Positions 8,983-16,871 of a DNA stretch of 45,820 nucleotides are shown piece by piece; position 1 is the first letter of the stretch, and the number at the start of each line of letters is the position of its first letter. Source of the stretch: Blastopirellula marina (lineage in GTDB: Bacteria; Planctomycetota; Planctomycetia; Pirellulales; Thermoguttaceae); contig DYLS01000030.1 of assembly GCA_020721965.1 (NCBI GenBank), forward strand, positions 1 through 45,820. The letters are read 5' to 3'. The position numbers and the translations under genes are program-made. Below the pieces are notes generated by a model. That model saw nothing but the letters and a program-made list of their open reading frames with translations. It had not been told where the DNA came from and did no database searches.

Positions 8983-9519
8983 CTACTCGCCCTCGAATTG
9001 CAGGAGGCTGACGGGATGAAACATCTCCAGTCTTTGAGCACCTTTCAATTCCGTTAGCTCGATCACGAATGCGCAGCCGACGACCTGACCTCCGGCCTTT
9101 TCCACTAGGCGGCAACAAGCTTCTACTGTGCCTCCCGTGGCCAGCAAATCGTCCACAACGACGACACGCGCTCCCTTGGGGAGATCGTCCCGGTGCATTT
9201 GCAGCGTGTCGGTGCCGTATTCGAGGCTGTAACTGTGAGTAATGGTAGCCGATGGTAGTTTGCCCGGCTTGCGGATGGGAATCAATCCCACGTTCAATTG
9301 CAGTGCCAAGGGGGCGGCAAACAGGAATCCGCGGGCCTCCGCCGCGGCGAGGAATTGCGGGTTGCGGTCGCGGATCGCGTCCGCCAGCCGCTCAACCGCC
9401 AACCGCAATGCCGCCGGCTCGGCCAGAAGTGGTGTGATATCGCGAAACAATATCCCCGGCTTCGGAAAGTTTGGAACCGTGCGGATGAAATTTCGAAGGT
9501 CGTCAACGTGCTGAATCAT
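8983..9519 (-). CDS. apt: Adenine phosphoribosyltransferase
   Basis: A 178-residue cytoplasmic purine-salvage enzyme that makes AMP from adenine and PRPP. The family opening ([24 protein letters not shown]) is present with minor variation. The PRPP-binding loop is [16 protein letters not shown] (about 120-135), with both Asp residues and the Thr-Gly-Gly turn intact. The flexible hood segment contains RKPGKLP, and [11 protein letters not shown] fits the adenine side. The length is standard. It is convergent with the 553-residue gene, leaving only about 70 bp between. It lies 54 bp downstream of another minus-strand gene and may be co-transcribed with it. Confidence 0.95.
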   Translation of the reverse strand: MIQHVDDLRNFIRTVPNFPKPGILFRDITPLLAEPAALRLAVERLADAIRDRNPQFLAAAEARGFLFAAPLALQLNVGLIPIRKPGKLPSATITHSYSLEYGTDTLQMHRDDLPKGARVVVVDDLLATGGTVEACCRLVEKAGGQVVGCAFVIELTELKGAQRLEMFHPVSLLQFEGE

Positions 9520-9573
9520 GGGGTTCGGATATCCTTAATACTAGTCCATCCGGTGCAACCAAGGCGCTGCGTG

Positions 9574-10317
9574 CTAACGGAGGGAAATCGCCTTGGCCAA
9601 GGGTTGAAGAATGCTGGGAATCACGTATTGGTCGGCTACCTTTTGGGCTGTCTGCGCGAGCAGATCGTAGGTTTGTTCGAAACCGTCCTTGCCAGGCAGG
9701 CAGCCGTAATGCCTTACCGTCAAGTACACGCTCACGTTCTCCGTAGGATATTCTTTGAGGCGAATCTGCTCGTCTGTAGTTCGAGTTCCGATCTTCACGC
9801 GGCACTGGAGCCGGCATTCGGAGTCCAGTGAGAACACCAAGCTAGGCTCGAATCGCATGAGCTGGCTATTGGGGATGTCGCGGAATGGTTCGAAAGCAGA
9901 AGGGGTGCCCAATGCATCGGCGACAAGTTGGTTGTGATTCCCGCGATATTGAAAATCGAATCCCATGAGAAAGTCGATGGCCTCGCAATCCACGTGGCTT
10001 AGGGAAAGGTGGAAAGGAGCTGTTTGCAGGACCATGCGATGATATGTGAACGCGTCGTCCATGCTCTCGGGATTCAGAAAACCTGCCGTAATTCGCCGGG
10101 CTTCCAGACTGCACCATCGGTAGGCATGACCGTCGCGATCCTCCTCCAGGGTTAGTTCTATCCGCTCCCTCACATAGAGGTTCTTCATGCGGGGATAGGC
10201 TTTTTGCAACCGTTCAAAAAACGACAATAGCGTTTCGCGATTCGACGGTAGCGATAGGGATGTGTCTATCGTTAGGTTAGTGTAGTAGTCGTCGCAGTAA
10301 CCGCCGTAAGAGTCCAT
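9574..10317 (-). CDS. Conserved hypothetical protein upstream of apt
   Basis: A roughly 247-residue soluble protein with no motif I recognise. It opens MDSYGGYCDDYYTNLTIDTS, has a charged segment LYVRERIELTLEEDRDGHAY, and ends with a helical stretch (LLAQTAQKVADQYVIP). The internal CRLQCRVKIGTRTT and ENVSVYLTVRHYG look like beta strands. The pattern suggests a compact alpha/beta protein without signal peptide or membrane span. The start at 10317 is preferred because the upstream extension (to 10395) is Arg/Trp-rich and runs into the divergent promoter region, but no strong ribosome site decides between them. It is probably co-transcribed with apt. Confidence 0.6.
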   Translation of the reverse strand: MDSYGGYCDDYYTNLTIDTSLSLPSNRETLLSFFERLQKAYPRMKNLYVRERIELTLEEDRDGHAYRWCSLEARRITAGFLNPESMDDAFTYHRMVLQTAPFHLSLSHVDCEAIDFLMGFDFQYRGNHNQLVADALGTPSAFEPFRDIPNSQLMRFEPSLVFSLDSECRLQCRVKIGTRTTDEQIRLKEYPTENVSVYLTVRHYGCLPGKDGFEQTYDLLAQTAQKVADQYVIPSILQPLAKAISLR

Positions 10318-10538
10318 GACCCGTGACTTATCCCAATTCCCTGTTGTGCACACCTCCATCCACAGAGCGGATCGCTGGGATCGGAGGCGACTCAATACCG
10401 TGCCAACTTGCCAGACTCCAGAGGGGATACCTAGTTCCCCTTCTTACCCTAACGTTAGAGTATACGGCGGAGCGGAGAAGTGTGTCAAAATCCCTCCCAA
10501 TGGGCAAATCGGTTCACGCTAAATGTAGGGCTACGGTC

Positions 10539-11201
10539 ATGTTGTATGCCGCGCGGTGCTTGCAAAAGCAGAGAGCAGACAGGTCCGGTATGGGGGCCGT
10601 CGCCACGCCGTTGGGGTGGTTGGCATTTTGCGTCACAAGGTGTGGGCTGGCGAGCGTGCGGGTCGGATATGCCAACCTGGAAGCCGCAATCTCGGCCGTG
10701 GGGGGAATTGGGAGGGCCGCTAGTCGCATTGGCACACGTCCACCCGCAGCCGAAAAAAAACTACCGGGGCGGCTTGTGGAAACGCTGCACTGGGTAGGGG
10801 ACAGCCGGGATAGCGAGCCGCCGGAAATAGCGTCGCGATGGCTTGAGCGTCTCAGCCTTTATTTGGAAAGCAAGATTGTCGATTTCGGTGATTTTCCGCT
10901 GGATTTTCGGCAGGCCACTCCTTTCCAGATTGAGGTCTGGCGAGGGTGCCGCACGATCGAGTTCGGAGAGACAATGAGCTACAGCCAGCTCGCCGAACGC
11001 ATCGGAAAGCCGTCGGCCGCGCGGGCGGTTGGTCGAGCGCTAGCGGCAAATCCCATCCCCCTGATTGTGCCCTGCCATCGTGTCCTGGCGGCTAACGGGG
11101 ATTTGTGTGGCTACTCGGGGTACGGCGGACTGGATCTCAAACGGCGACTGTTGGAATTGGAGCAGAGGGCGGTGCAGGCGTCGCGTCGAAGGTGGGGCTA
11201 A
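10539..11201 (+). CDS. ogt: Methylated-DNA-protein cysteine methyltransferase
   Basis: A roughly 220-residue DNA repair protein that takes the alkyl group from O6-alkylguanine onto a cysteine in a single-turnover reaction. The active-site motif is PLIVPCHRVLAANG, with Cys near residue 179 of this start. The preceding winged-helix DNA-binding part reads TPFQIEVWRGCRTIEFGETMSYSQLAERIGKP and ends at ARAVGRALAANP, with the arginine finger. The final GYSGYGGLDLKRRLLELE is standard. The N-terminal domain is poorly conserved and there is no Ada regulatory domain. Three starts are plausible (10500, 10539, 10590). I chose 10539 because AGGG lies about eight bases upstream. It is divergent from the hypothetical gene at 9574-10317. 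Confidence 0.88.
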   Translation: MLYAARCLQKQRADRSGMGAVATPLGWLAFCVTRCGLASVRVGYANLEAAISAVGGIGRAASRIGTRPPAAEKKLPGRLVETLHWVGDSRDSEPPEIASRWLERLSLYLESKIVDFGDFPLDFRQATPFQIEVWRGCRTIEFGETMSYSQLAERIGKPSAARAVGRALAANPIPLIVPCHRVLAANGDLCGYSGYGGLDLKRRLLELEQRAVQASRRRWG

Positions 11202-11234
11202 CCCATTGCGGGAGCAGATTCCGCGAGCCTTCCC

Positions 11235-11356
11235 CTTACTTCGACATCGCAAGATTGTTTGCTTGGCTCAAGATCTTGTAGTGATGGGACTTATAGCCTC
11301 GCAAGATATGCTGGCCACATGGTGCAATCAGGCGGACTTTACGTTGGAGGATTAGC
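11235..11356 (-). repeat. MITE-like element family M1, copy A
   Basis: This 122-bp element lies between the convergent ogt and RidA-like genes, 12 bp from the stop of the latter. Its left end CCTTACTTCGACATCGCA is a degraded form of the family terminal repeat (CTTAGTACTACAGCGCA). The interior has TTGTTTGC..CAAGATCTTGTAGTGATGGGAC, and the right end has AATCAGGCGGACTTTACG. It is in the same orientation as copy C and opposite to copies B, D and E. Confidence 0.7.
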
Positions 11357-11368
11357 CGAGCCTGCCGC

Positions 11369-12601
11369 TCAGCAACGGCCGTCCGTGCACCCAGCCGTGC
11401 CGCGTTGGGCGAATGCCACCCCCTCGATCTCGACCAACAAATCGGGACGGCACACATCGGCCACAGCGTAAATGGTGGGGACATTGCCCATGCGCCGCTT
11501 GCAGATAGCCGCCACTTTGGGGTAGTCTGCTTTGTGCTTGATGTAAACCCGAGCCAATGCCAATTGTTCCAGAGAACTGGACATCTCAGGCAGGTGATGC
11601 CTCTTCAAATTGGGGCCGCTGATCAAAGCCGCGATGTTGTCCAACGTCTCGTTCGTTTGCGATTCGAAATCGCCTTCGTGCCGCGTCTCCGAATCCGTGA
11701 TGCTCGCTGTCCCAGAGATGAAGATCGTGGCGTAGGTACCGCAAGAGAGCGCCATCGCGCGGGAAAACTTGGGACTTTTCGGACTGTAATAGCACCCGTA
11801 TCCGAAGGCAGGAGTTTGACGGGGATTTTCTAGCGGCATGGCGACAATGTCGGATCGCTCGCTATCCAGGGCAATGCAACTCATGACCACGTCTCGATGG
11901 TCTGCGCCGATCCCTGTGCTGGCTGGATACGCCGGACCTTCTTGTACCGGTATACGGTCACGGAGGAAGGATATGCCCTCGTAGAAATCCGCCCGAGCGC
12001 GGTTCAACTCCTTGTATCGCTGCGATTCCCCTTCCGGATCCACAATGCCACCCAAATAGAGCCAGGTGCGTATGATCTGATCGAAACCCACATCCACCCG
12101 CCGTAGCAGGCTCTGCATCCTTTGAAACGCATCCTTTGCCCGATCGTAGGTGGCTGTGGCGTCTGTTTGCGGCACTACCTGAGCGCAGTGGATCCATGAG
12201 ATGTTGTTGTGCCGCGCAAGAACCAGTTGATCGCTGAAGCGCAGGATGTCGACTTCGCCCTTTTTGCGTCCCACTCCGAGAGCTTCGATCGAGATCAGAC
12301 CTCCTTCGCAAGGCATTTGGGGGACGTAGGTGGTGGCTGGCATTTCCGGGCCATAAAAATCCCGGATGATCTTGCGCACTTCTTGCAACTGGGAATAGTC
12401 GCCCAAGAAGACGACCTGGTGGACGATCGATCCCAGCGTGCTTTCCTCGCGGATCACTGCTTCGATCGTCTTCAGGGCGTCGTCCGCTTGCGACTCCAAA
12501 CTGTCACCGCACCGAGGAGCGGCCGCAGCGAACACATGGCGGACATCGGTCAGGTCGACGACCGAATAGCCGACGCCATCACTGCAGATTTTCCGAATCA
12601 T
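11369..12601 (-). CDS. RidA-like domain fused to chorismatase-like (YjgF-fold) region
   Basis: A 410-residue cytoplasmic protein apparently built from three YjgF folds. Residues about 20-110 match RidA-type proteins (HQVVFLGDYSQLQEVRKIIR, then DFYGPEMPATTYVP and GGLISIEA). Residues about 125-400 resemble the two-lobed chorismatase/FkbO-XanB2 group, with FDQIIRTWLYLGGI, RYKELNRARADFY, YPASTGIG, LENPRQTPAFGYG, YSPKSPKFSRA and FISGTASI..HEGD. The end (TIYAVADVCRPDLLVEIEGVA) is a typical YjgF closing strand pair. True chorismatases hydrolyse chorismate to hydroxybenzoate or dihydroxy acids. RidA proteins deaminate reactive enamines. Which activity survives here cannot be read from sequence. A MITE-like repeat abuts the stop. 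Confidence 0.75.
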   Translation of the reverse strand: MIRKICSDGVGYSVVDLTDVRHVFAAAAPRCGDSLESQADDALKTIEAVIREESTLGSIVHQVVFLGDYSQLQEVRKIIRDFYGPEMPATTYVPQMPCEGGLISIEALGVGRKKGEVDILRFSDQLVLARHNNISWIHCAQVVPQTDATATYDRAKDAFQRMQSLLRRVDVGFDQIIRTWLYLGGIVDPEGESQRYKELNRARADFYEGISFLRDRIPVQEGPAYPASTGIGADHRDVVMSCIALDSERSDIVAMPLENPRQTPAFGYGCYYSPKSPKFSRAMALSCGTYATIFISGTASITDSETRHEGDFESQTNETLDNIAALISGPNLKRHHLPEMSSSLEQLALARVYIKHKADYPKVAAICKRRMGNVPTIYAVADVCRPDLLVEIEGVAFAQRGTAGCTDGRC

Positions 12602-13007
12602 AGATCCCTCGGAAGCTGTCTGATTCCCCTCGCCCCTTCTCCAGTTTAATTGCTATTCCTCCGGTACGAAAACAATCGGACCGGTACCGTCATTACCGTG
12701 CTTCCAAACTCAAATGCCGGTCTATTACCCTTGACAAAAACTGGTCTATTACCCTTGGCAAAGAGTGGTTGGATGTCGGCTGAACCGCCTCGTCATTGGA
12801 ACTACACCGGCCTTCCCTTGCCGGTTAACGGCGGCTCTCCCCATCTATTTATGTCGTAGCACCTGCGACGCGCACGATTTAGCCACCAGATTTGTCAGGG
12901 ACAAACATTCATCCTCGCGTTCGTTCCAATGGCATGCTATACGGTACGGTTCTTGGATCTTCGATCCGAATTTCCGGGACTTTTTCTTTGATTGATACCA
13001 CGGACTG
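12602..13007. other. Gene-free gap with 24-bp tandem repeat
   Basis: Two minus-strand genes are separated by about 400 bp with no credible coding frame. The only structure seen is a direct repeat of GGTCTATTACCCTTGACAAA-type units at 12719-12742 and 12743-12766. The first unit contains a TTGACA hexamer, but no matching -10 box at the usual spacing is clear. Confidence 0.6.
12719..12766 (+). repeat. 24-bp tandem direct repeat (two units)
   Basis: Two adjacent 24-base units share GGTCTATTACCCTTG and CAAA, differing at a few positions. A related string, GATTACCCTTTGACAT, occurs at about 5125. The unit could be an operator or a polymerase-slippage product; nothing in the sequence decides this. 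Confidence 0.7.
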
Positions 13008-14915
13008 CTAACGTTCTTTCCAGCTATCCAATGGTCGCAACATGGATAGACCCGCTGCATCCCCCGAAGTTACAAACGCGACCGCGATGCGAAGCGGATC
13101 GCTCTGCTTGTTGAGGCGAATCACGAGTTTGCGGACATTCGGCTGCTGCCGTTGCGGTGGTGGGGCGTCAGCCTTTTCGACCGCGAATTGGGCATCGGCC
13201 GGTGATATCAGGACTGCTTGAATCGAGCGGTTTCCCTGACGCAGTACCGCCATCGAACCTTGCAGCTCTATCTCCGCACCCGTGTGAATCTGCCATTGGA
13301 TGGAACGCCCATCAAAACCGTTCAGTTCGTCCTGAACGAGAACGACCCTGTGATCGAGGATGGCGATACCGCGAAGCACACGATCCGCCGGTTGGGATGC
13401 GGATTTCTCCGCAGACTGGGGCGCGTATGCGGCCGATAGGTCCGCGATCGCGAAAAGCTGCTCGGGTCGATCTGAGAAAGCAAGGATCGGTGCCTTGGCC
13501 CGGGGGTTTTGGTTCTGGCTGTCCACAAGCAAGGTGTTTTGCCCGAAAGTTCCCAAGCGGTAGTATGTCCATCGCTGCTTGCCGAAGTAGCCGGGTAGGT
13601 TGTAATCGTCGGACCCCAAATCCAGGACCCAGCGTTCCCCATTTGCGTCTAGTACGAAACTTCCCAATTCCAGATGGCTGTGATTGACGGCGTTGTCACC
13701 ACCCTTGAATCCCACGAAGATGACGTCTTCCGTCCAATCGGTTCGGAGTGTGACGATGTCGGCTCCGCGAAACCATTTGGCAGTCGCTTCATTTCCAAAG
13801 CCGTCGCCTCGCGGATCGTACCACCACAAGTCCAACGCCTCGCGACCTCGCAGGTAATCGCACTGGTGCCAAGCATAGACGGGCCGATCGAATCGCTTGG
13901 CCAGGTACAACATGCAGGGCGCGTGCCCAACCCGCGAGCCGCCATCGGCAAAGTTGAAGCTCATCCTGGTCGGACCGATCACGTGCATCCAAAAATCGCC
14001 GGTGACGGAAAATCCCGGGGATTGACCGATTCCAAAGTCGCTGCCTAAAGCGGTTTCCAGTCCAGCCAGGAGGAAGACCGTGTAATGGGTGGCATAGTTC
14101 CAATAACCAGGCCCCTCTGCCCAGGCTCCGTCGGGAGCGTAGCTGGCCATGGCACGCGGCACAGAGTTGATGGCCGAGGCGATGATGAATGAGGATAGTT
14201 CAGGTTCGTCTTCGGCGACGGCCAGGGCACCCAGGGCCATGCCGCCGTTGCAGACTTGATTCCAATTCCAAGCCGTTGTCGACCACCATCCCCCGCGGCG
14301 ATAGACCTTTTCGCCCTCGCGCAATCCTTTTTCCACAATGGCCGTCCGAATCGCCTGGTGGTCTTCCGCGCTAAGGTAATCGAACAACCAATCGTAGCCG
14401 ATCGCCAAGGCGTGGGTCATTTCGGCAGTATCCAAGAAGTGAGAAGGGTTCCAGTCCGGGAAGGAAGCGGCGGTCCGCATCTCGACCACAGCACGCTCTG
14501 CATACTTGGCATCGCCAGTCAATCGATACAACGTCGCCAAGGTATAGATTCGGCCGAGACATCGCCGACTTTGATCGAGCAAACGCGGACCGATCAGACG
14601 ATGGCGGATCGGCGGTTCGGTAAGAATCTGGTTGCCAGCCTGCTGGACTGCCTGAAAAATATCTCGCGCGGTTGGATCGCGCTGCAGCAATTGCCGCACG
14701 TGCTCTTCCGCCCCCTGGGGTGCGATCAACCGCGGATGGCCAGGGACTAGCGTCCGCAACACCTGATCCGGGGAGGTCGTCACCGATGTTTCTGCTGTTT
14801 CTATGGCGACGGCGATTCCGGCCACGCTAACCGACAAAAGGCCGCTTATGAACAGCTCGACGATGAACTGATGAGCGGGTAAGGGGCTGTGTGAATCGCT
14901 TGACCAAGGCCACAT
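13008..14915 (-). CDS. Secreted heparinase II/III-family polysaccharide lyase-like protein
   Basis: A 635-residue exported protein of the heparinase II/III or alginate-lyase type. The start at 14915 has GGAGGT seven bases upstream; the longer frame to 14984 lacks such a site. An N-terminal hydrophobic segment (FIVELFISGLLSVSVAGIAVA) is a signal peptide or anchor. The alpha/alpha toroid follows with YTLATLYRLTGDAKYAERAV, WNPSHFLDTAEMTHALAIGYDW and WWSTTAWNWNQVCNGGM. The heparinase II/III domain begins near ADIVTLRTDW and includes GGDNAVNHSHLELGSFVLD, with the conserved Asn-His-x-His, then GERWVLDLGSDDYNLPGYFG. Substrates of this family are uronic-acid polysaccharides. It fits with the beta-helix and uronate-family genes nearby. 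The C-terminal beta-sandwich ends at SWKER. Confidence 0.85.
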   Translation of the reverse strand: MWPWSSDSHSPLPAHQFIVELFISGLLSVSVAGIAVAIETAETSVTTSPDQVLRTLVPGHPRLIAPQGAEEHVRQLLQRDPTARDIFQAVQQAGNQILTEPPIRHRLIGPRLLDQSRRCLGRIYTLATLYRLTGDAKYAERAVVEMRTAASFPDWNPSHFLDTAEMTHALAIGYDWLFDYLSAEDHQAIRTAIVEKGLREGEKVYRRGGWWSTTAWNWNQVCNGGMALGALAVAEDEPELSSFIIASAINSVPRAMASYAPDGAWAEGPGYWNYATHYTVFLLAGLETALGSDFGIGQSPGFSVTGDFWMHVIGPTRMSFNFADGGSRVGHAPCMLYLAKRFDRPVYAWHQCDYLRGREALDLWWYDPRGDGFGNEATAKWFRGADIVTLRTDWTEDVIFVGFKGGDNAVNHSHLELGSFVLDANGERWVLDLGSDDYNLPGYFGKQRWTYYRLGTFGQNTLLVDSQNQNPRAKAPILAFSDRPEQLFAIADLSAAYAPQSAEKSASQPADRVLRGIAILDHRVVLVQDELNGFDGRSIQWQIHTGAEIELQGSMAVLRQGNRSIQAVLISPADAQFAVEKADAPPPQRQQPNVRKLVIRLNKQSDPLRIAVAFVTSGDAAGLSMLRPLDSWKER

Positions 14916-14984
14916 GAGGCGACCTCCAGAGGGCAACGAACCGATATTTGCGTGCCGAAATTCGACAATCGAGGGTGGGAACAA

Positions 14985-15248
14985 GCAGGCGTGTGGACAA
15001 TCGGCAGGTACGGTTGGAGTGTAACACCGTTGTCAGGATTGGTCAAGCATTTCGCGCGTGATTTCAAACGGAGCTACAGATTGCCATGATTTGCAACGCG
15101 CCGGCCGCCAACGGCTGGAAATGCATCGTGAAGGAATCGTGATTGCCCCTTGCCGATTCTTCGGCACCAGCGAAGCGAGGTCTTGCAAAATGGATCGACT
15201 GCGTGAGATATCATATCGGTACCTCAGGCTGCCAGGGCCAGCCCTACA
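14985..15248. other. Gap upstream of the heparinase-like gene
   Basis: About 260 bp upstream of the minus-strand heparinase-like gene, probably holding its promoter. I see no convincing -35/-10 pair and no gene. A repeat element begins just to the right. Confidence 0.4.
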
Positions 15249-15399
15249 CCGAAAAGCCCGCCTGACTGCAGGATCTGCTCCGCGTAACAGCGAAAAGTCC
15301 GCACGATTGCGGGATATGCTCCCCGTATCCTATGAGGCGTTACGTCCCATTACCACAAGATGTTACGGCAAGCAAGCAAACCGGCGCTGTACTGCTAAG
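15249..15399 (+). repeat. MITE-like element family M1, copy B with duplicated left end
   Basis: The right part (15286-15399) matches the family: AACAGCGAAAAGTCCGCA at the left, CGTTACGTCCCATTACCACAAGATGTTACGGCAAGC in the middle (split here at 15338 onward), and GGCGCTGTACTGCTAAG at the right. The left 41 bases are present twice in tandem (CGAAAAG at 15250 and again at 15291), so the copy is longer than the others. It lies about 80 bp from the stop of the NagB-like gene. Confidence 0.7.
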
Positions 15400-15477
15400 A
15401 CGTTTCGGCACTTGGGATAGCAGAATTGTGATCTGGCGCAGTCGCGGCCAGCCAGGAATGGCAGACCATTAGGCGGG

Positions 15478-16260
15478 CTACCGATCGGGGGCGTCGGGCC
15501 GCTTCTCCTGCACCCAGAGGTAATAATCCGTCAGCTTGAGTTTGGATGCCGCCTGCCGGTCGAGAAAGACGACGGCATCGCGGTGCAATTGCAAGGCGGA
15601 GGCCGTGACCATGCTGGTGATCGGTCCCTCGACGGCGGCGGCCACTGCCTCCGCCTTGGCTTCGCCATGGGCGATCACGATGATCCGTTTGGCTTCGAGT
15701 ATGGTTCCAACTCCCATCGTGATGGCGAAGGAAGGCAGCGGCTCATCGGGATCGAATTGCTCTGAAAACTCCGCAAGGCGCCTCTTGGATAGCGTCTTGA
15801 TCCGGGTTCGTGAGCCCATCGAACTGCCCGATTCGTTGGCGCCGATCTGACCCTCGGTGCCGATCCCCAAGATTTGCAGGTCGATGCCGCCGCACTCCTT
15901 GATTCGTTGTTCGTACCAGCGACAGTAGGCTTCATAATTGTCGGTTGTACCGAGAGGGAAGTAGGAGTTCTGTGGTGGTATGTTGACGAATTTGAAGAAA
16001 TTCTCGTGCATGAAGTAGCGGTTGCTCTGAGGGTGGTCGCGTCCCAGGCCCACGTATTCGTCCAGGTTGAACGTCGCCACTTGCGAGAAATCGAGCAGTC
16101 CCTCCTTGAACATCTTGACCAATTCTTGATAAAGACCGCGATGCGTGTTGCCGGTGCTTAGGCCCAGCACTGCGTTGGGCTTGGTGTTGAGGACTTTGGC
16201 GACTGCCTTGGCCGCCGCTGTACACATTTCTTCGTAGCTGTCCTTGATGATCACTTCCAT
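15478..16260 (-). CDS. nagB: NagB-family glucosamine-6-phosphate deaminase-like protein with altered catalytic residues
   Basis: A 260-residue cytoplasmic protein of the glucosamine-6-phosphate isomerase/deaminase family. Clear family segments are LGLSTGNTHRGLYQELV (phosphate loop), VATFNLDEYVGLGRDHPQSN with Asp67, and SRTRIKTL (150-157). However, the catalytic loop reads LGIGTEGQIGANESGSS. In E. coli NagB the corresponding residues are Asp141, His143 and Glu148. Here they are Glu136, Gln138 and Glu143, so the ring-opening His and its Asp partner are both changed. The phosphate loop has Asn-Thr-His where Thr-Pro is usual. The enzyme may have a different substrate, such as another amino- or keto-sugar phosphate, or may lack deaminase activity. 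Length and overall order are normal. The gene stands alone. Confidence 0.8.
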   Translation of the reverse strand: MEVIIKDSYEEMCTAAAKAVAKVLNTKPNAVLGLSTGNTHRGLYQELVKMFKEGLLDFSQVATFNLDEYVGLGRDHPQSNRYFMHENFFKFVNIPPQNSYFPLGTTDNYEAYCRWYEQRIKECGGIDLQILGIGTEGQIGANESGSSMGSRTRIKTLSKRRLAEFSEQFDPDEPLPSFAITMGVGTILEAKRIIVIAHGEAKAEAVAAAVEGPITSMVTASALQLHRDAVVFLDRQAASKLKLTDYYLWVQEKRPDAPDR

Positions 16261-16747
16261 GACTCAATTTCCCATTCTGGAGGCCATCAATTACTCACGA
16301 TCCCGAGCGAGCTGCTTGCTTTTGGCTTGATGTCGCATCATGTTTGCGATCGGCTCTGAGTCACCCGCTGCTGGAAAGAAACTGATCCCTTAGCAAGGGC
16401 GTGGCGGCAAATCCACCGTGATAGCAGTTTGCAGGCTTTACCTCCGTGCGTCAAGACGGCGGTTTCCGCCTCTTCAGTTCCCGGGGGCCGGACTTTCGCA
16501 ATCGCTGCCCCGCCTGGAATCGATACCATTCTCGCCTTAACGCTATTCTCGCCCTGCTGGCACCATCGTCCGTCCTATCCCGAGGGGGAGGATCCGGCCC
16601 CAACAGATAATGCGAGGGTGGCCGGGAATTTGACAGTCGTAACCCCTTGTTTTTAATGGTGTACCGACATTTGGCCGCACGATTTCGCGTATCTGTTTGG
16701 TTGAGGATCTGGGTAATCTGCGGAATCTAATTCCCGGACACCCTCAG
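16261..16747. other. Gene-free gap upstream of the NagB-like gene
   Basis: Nearly 490 bp with no frame that resembles a protein. The part adjacent to 16260 should hold the promoter of the minus-strand NagB-like gene. I see no riboswitch-like or tRNA-like structure. A MITE-like repeat follows at 16748. Confidence 0.5.
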
Positions 16748-16866
16748 ATCATGCTACAGCGCGGGGTTGTTTGCTGGCTGCAACATCTTGTAGGGATGGG
16801 GCATCACGGCTCGCAAGATACGCCGAGCACATCACGCCATCAGGCGGATTTTGCGCTGTGGTACGG
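16748..16866 (-). repeat. MITE-like element family M1, copy C
   Basis: One of the two cleanest copies. The left end CATGCTACAGCGC and the right end GCGCTGTGGTACGG are inverted repeats of each other. The interior GTTGTTTGCTGGCTGCAAC can form a short hairpin, and is followed by ATCTTGTAGGGATGGGGC and CATCAGGCGGATTTTG. It ends 5 bp from the stop codon of the minus-strand NfeD-type gene, so it would be transcribed as its 3' tail. Confidence 0.8.
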
Positions 16867-16871
16867 AGCGG

